DNA of 6,654 bases, taken from positions 1 through 6,654 of the forward strand of contig JBMNOU010000084.1 of assembly GCA_050943215.1 (NCBI GenBank), written 5' to 3'. Under the pieces are notes generated by a model. It was not told the origin of the DNA. It worked only from the letters and a program-made list of their open reading frames with translations, and searched no databases. This document shows, one piece after another, positions 5,728-6,654 of this stretch. Within the stretch, counting starts at the first letter, position 1. Each line of letters opens with the position of its first letter. The translations under genes and the position numbers were made by a program. This DNA is from JBMNOU01 sp050943215 (GTDB lineage Bacteria > Bacillota > Clostridia > Christensenellales > SZUA-584).

Positions 5728-5745
5728 TTTTTTGTTTAAAAAATT
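5726..5745 (-). repeat. A/T-only inverted repeat between pilC and the pilin gene
   Basis: AATTTTTT, a 4-base spacer (GTTT on the plus strand), and AAAAAATT form a perfect 8-base inverted repeat that touches the pilC stop codon and the candidate -35 of the pilin promoter. With no G-C pairs it would be a weak RNA hairpin; its A/T tracts are better read as bent DNA or an UP-type element. Function is inferred. Confidence 0.4.
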
Positions 5746-6654
5746 TATATGCTGGAATACATACTGAATATTGGGAGGAGCACGGCCAGCATAATAAACA
5801 GAATGATACCCGCGACAAATATCAGGAGTATCGGCTGCAGCAATGTTGTCAGTTTTGAAATAGCCTCGTCCGCCTCCTCTTCAAAATAAGCAGCCGATTT
5901 CTCTAGCATTTCGTCGAGTTTTCCTGACTCTTCTCCGATTTTTGTCATATACATTAACATATTGGGAAAGATCCCTGCCGCTTTGATAGATGCGTGAAAT
6001 GACCGGCCCTGTTTTATCTGATCCTCGATATCGAGCAGTTTATTTTCCGCAAGTTTGTTTGATACAACCTTTGACGCAATTCTAATAGACTGGGTTAGCG
6101 TAATTCCGGCACTGGTAAGCGTAGATAGCGTTCTGCTAAGACGTGCAGATAATATCCGTATGCCTGATTTGCCAAACAGCGGTGCTTTTAATTTTAATGT
6201 ATCCAGTTTGAGCCTTCCATCCGTGGTTGATTTGTAAAATTTAAACAATGTATATATAATAATAATCACACCGATAATATACATCCATCCGTTTGAAAAT
6301 GCATCGCTGATAGAGAGCAATAGCTTGGTGATACCTGGAACTTCAGTATCAGGGTTATCAAAAAAGCCCATGAATCTAGGAACAACAAACACAAGCATGA
6401 AAATAACTACAATTAAAGCAATGATACAGATTATGATCGGATACATCATTGCAGACTTAATTTTTTTTGCCATATTGTTTTCTTTTTCAAAATGCAGCGC
6501 CAGCCTATCAAGTGACAAATCAAGCGTGCCGCTTATTTCGCCCGCTTCGATCATTTTTATCATTATGCTAGGTAGCGTTTTTTCATGTACAGAAAATGCT
6601 TCGGACAATCCTTTGCCGCGCTGAAGGTCATCATTAACGCTTTGTATGATCTTT
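5745..6654 (-). CDS. pilC: PilC, type IV pilus inner-membrane platform protein (5' end cut by window edge)
   Basis: The last 302 codons are visible (reading frame from 6653); about 100 N-terminal residues lie beyond the right edge, given a family length near 400. PilC/GspF is the polytopic platform on which the assembly ATPase acts. Two GspF domains are recognisable. The end of the first has KIIQSVNDDLQRG and AGEISGTLD (visible residues 37-45), then membrane helices at about 70-92 and 122-140. The second, about 167-263, contains the repeated signature GEESGKLDEML (240-250) and an acidic FEEEADE stretch, with the last membrane helix at about 271-299. A TTG at 6608 could be misread as a start, but the frame stays open to the edge and the residues before it match the family, so the gene is truncated only by the window. 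It is followed after 86 bases by the pilin. Confidence 0.96.
   Translation of the reverse strand, partial: KIIQSVNDDLQRGKGLSEAFSVHEKTLPSIMIKMIEAGEISGTLDLSLDRLALHFEKENNMAKKIKSAMMYPIIICIIALIVVIFMLVFVVPRFMGFFDNPDTEVPGITKLLLSISDAFSNGWMYIIGVIIIIYTLFKFYKSTTDGRLKLDTLKLKAPLFGKSGIRILSARLSRTLSTLTSAGITLTQSIRIASKVVSNKLAENKLLDIEDQIKQGRSFHASIKAAGIFPNMLMYMTKIGEESGKLDEMLEKSAAYFEEEADEAISKLTTLLQPILLIFVAGIILFIMLAVLLPIFSMYSSI

Noticed and set aside
6606..6608. TTG as the start codon of pilC
   Set aside because: The frame remains open to the window edge and the 15 residues before the TTG match GspF-family sequence, so the gene is truncated by the window and does not start here.
6325..6624. Plus-strand open frame opposite pilC (and similar ones at 404-682, 3044-3382 and 4532-4870)
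   Set aside because: All are antisense to well-supported T4P genes, and their hydrophobic stretches are antisense reflections of membrane segments or lack any motif.
1..6654. Reading the locus as a competence (comG) or type II secretion operon
   Set aside because: PilM and PilN with the INLLY-type tail are T4P hallmarks, and a canonical small pilin is present. ComG operons lack pilM/N and an internal peptidase, and a T2SS would have GspL/GspM-type proteins instead.

Overview
The window is a block of a type IV pilus (T4P) biogenesis locus, with every gene on the minus strand. Transcription runs from the right edge to the left edge. I read it as a low-to-moderate G+C Firmicute, most likely a Clostridia member. 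The reasons are strong AAAGGAG(G)-type ribosome binding sites, very A/T-rich intergenic DNA, the pilC-pilin-pilD-minor pilins-pilM-pilN-pilO order, and pilins without a C-terminal disulfide loop. The genus cannot be told from the sequence.

Layout in order of transcription (right to left): (1) 3' three-quarters of pilC, the inner-membrane platform, cut by the right edge; (2) a small major-type pilin with its own promoter-like and terminator-like sequences; (3) pilD, prepilin peptidase; (4) a 253-residue PilV-like minor prepilin; (5) a 134-residue PilW/GspJ-like minor prepilin; (6) a ~497-residue PilX/GspK-position protein, made of a pilin-like N-terminus joined to a repetitive predicted beta-helix; (7) pilM, actin-like cytoplasmic ATPase; (8) pilN, bitopic alignment protein; (9) the first 16 codons of a pilO-like gene at the left edge. 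From pilD onward the genes are packed with 4-8 base overlaps or gaps of 3-10 bases, so they are probably one translationally coupled transcript.

Together they would work as follows. PilD cleaves and N-methylates the prepilins. PilM, PilN and PilO form the cytoplasm-to-membrane alignment complex around PilC. The assembly ATPase, not in this window and probably upstream, drives pilin addition through PilC. The three minor pilins probably form the initiating tip complex, with the large beta-helix protein as the likely exposed tip or adhesive part. The locus type is well known. The least ordinary parts are the beta-helix pilin-like protein, with an aligned Cys-then-Ser column, and the pilin gene isolated inside the operon by a promoter and terminator, with a similar promoter-like sequence repeated in front of pilD. 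No RNA genes, mobile elements or CRISPR arrays were seen, and no gene-free stretch exceeds about 130 bases.
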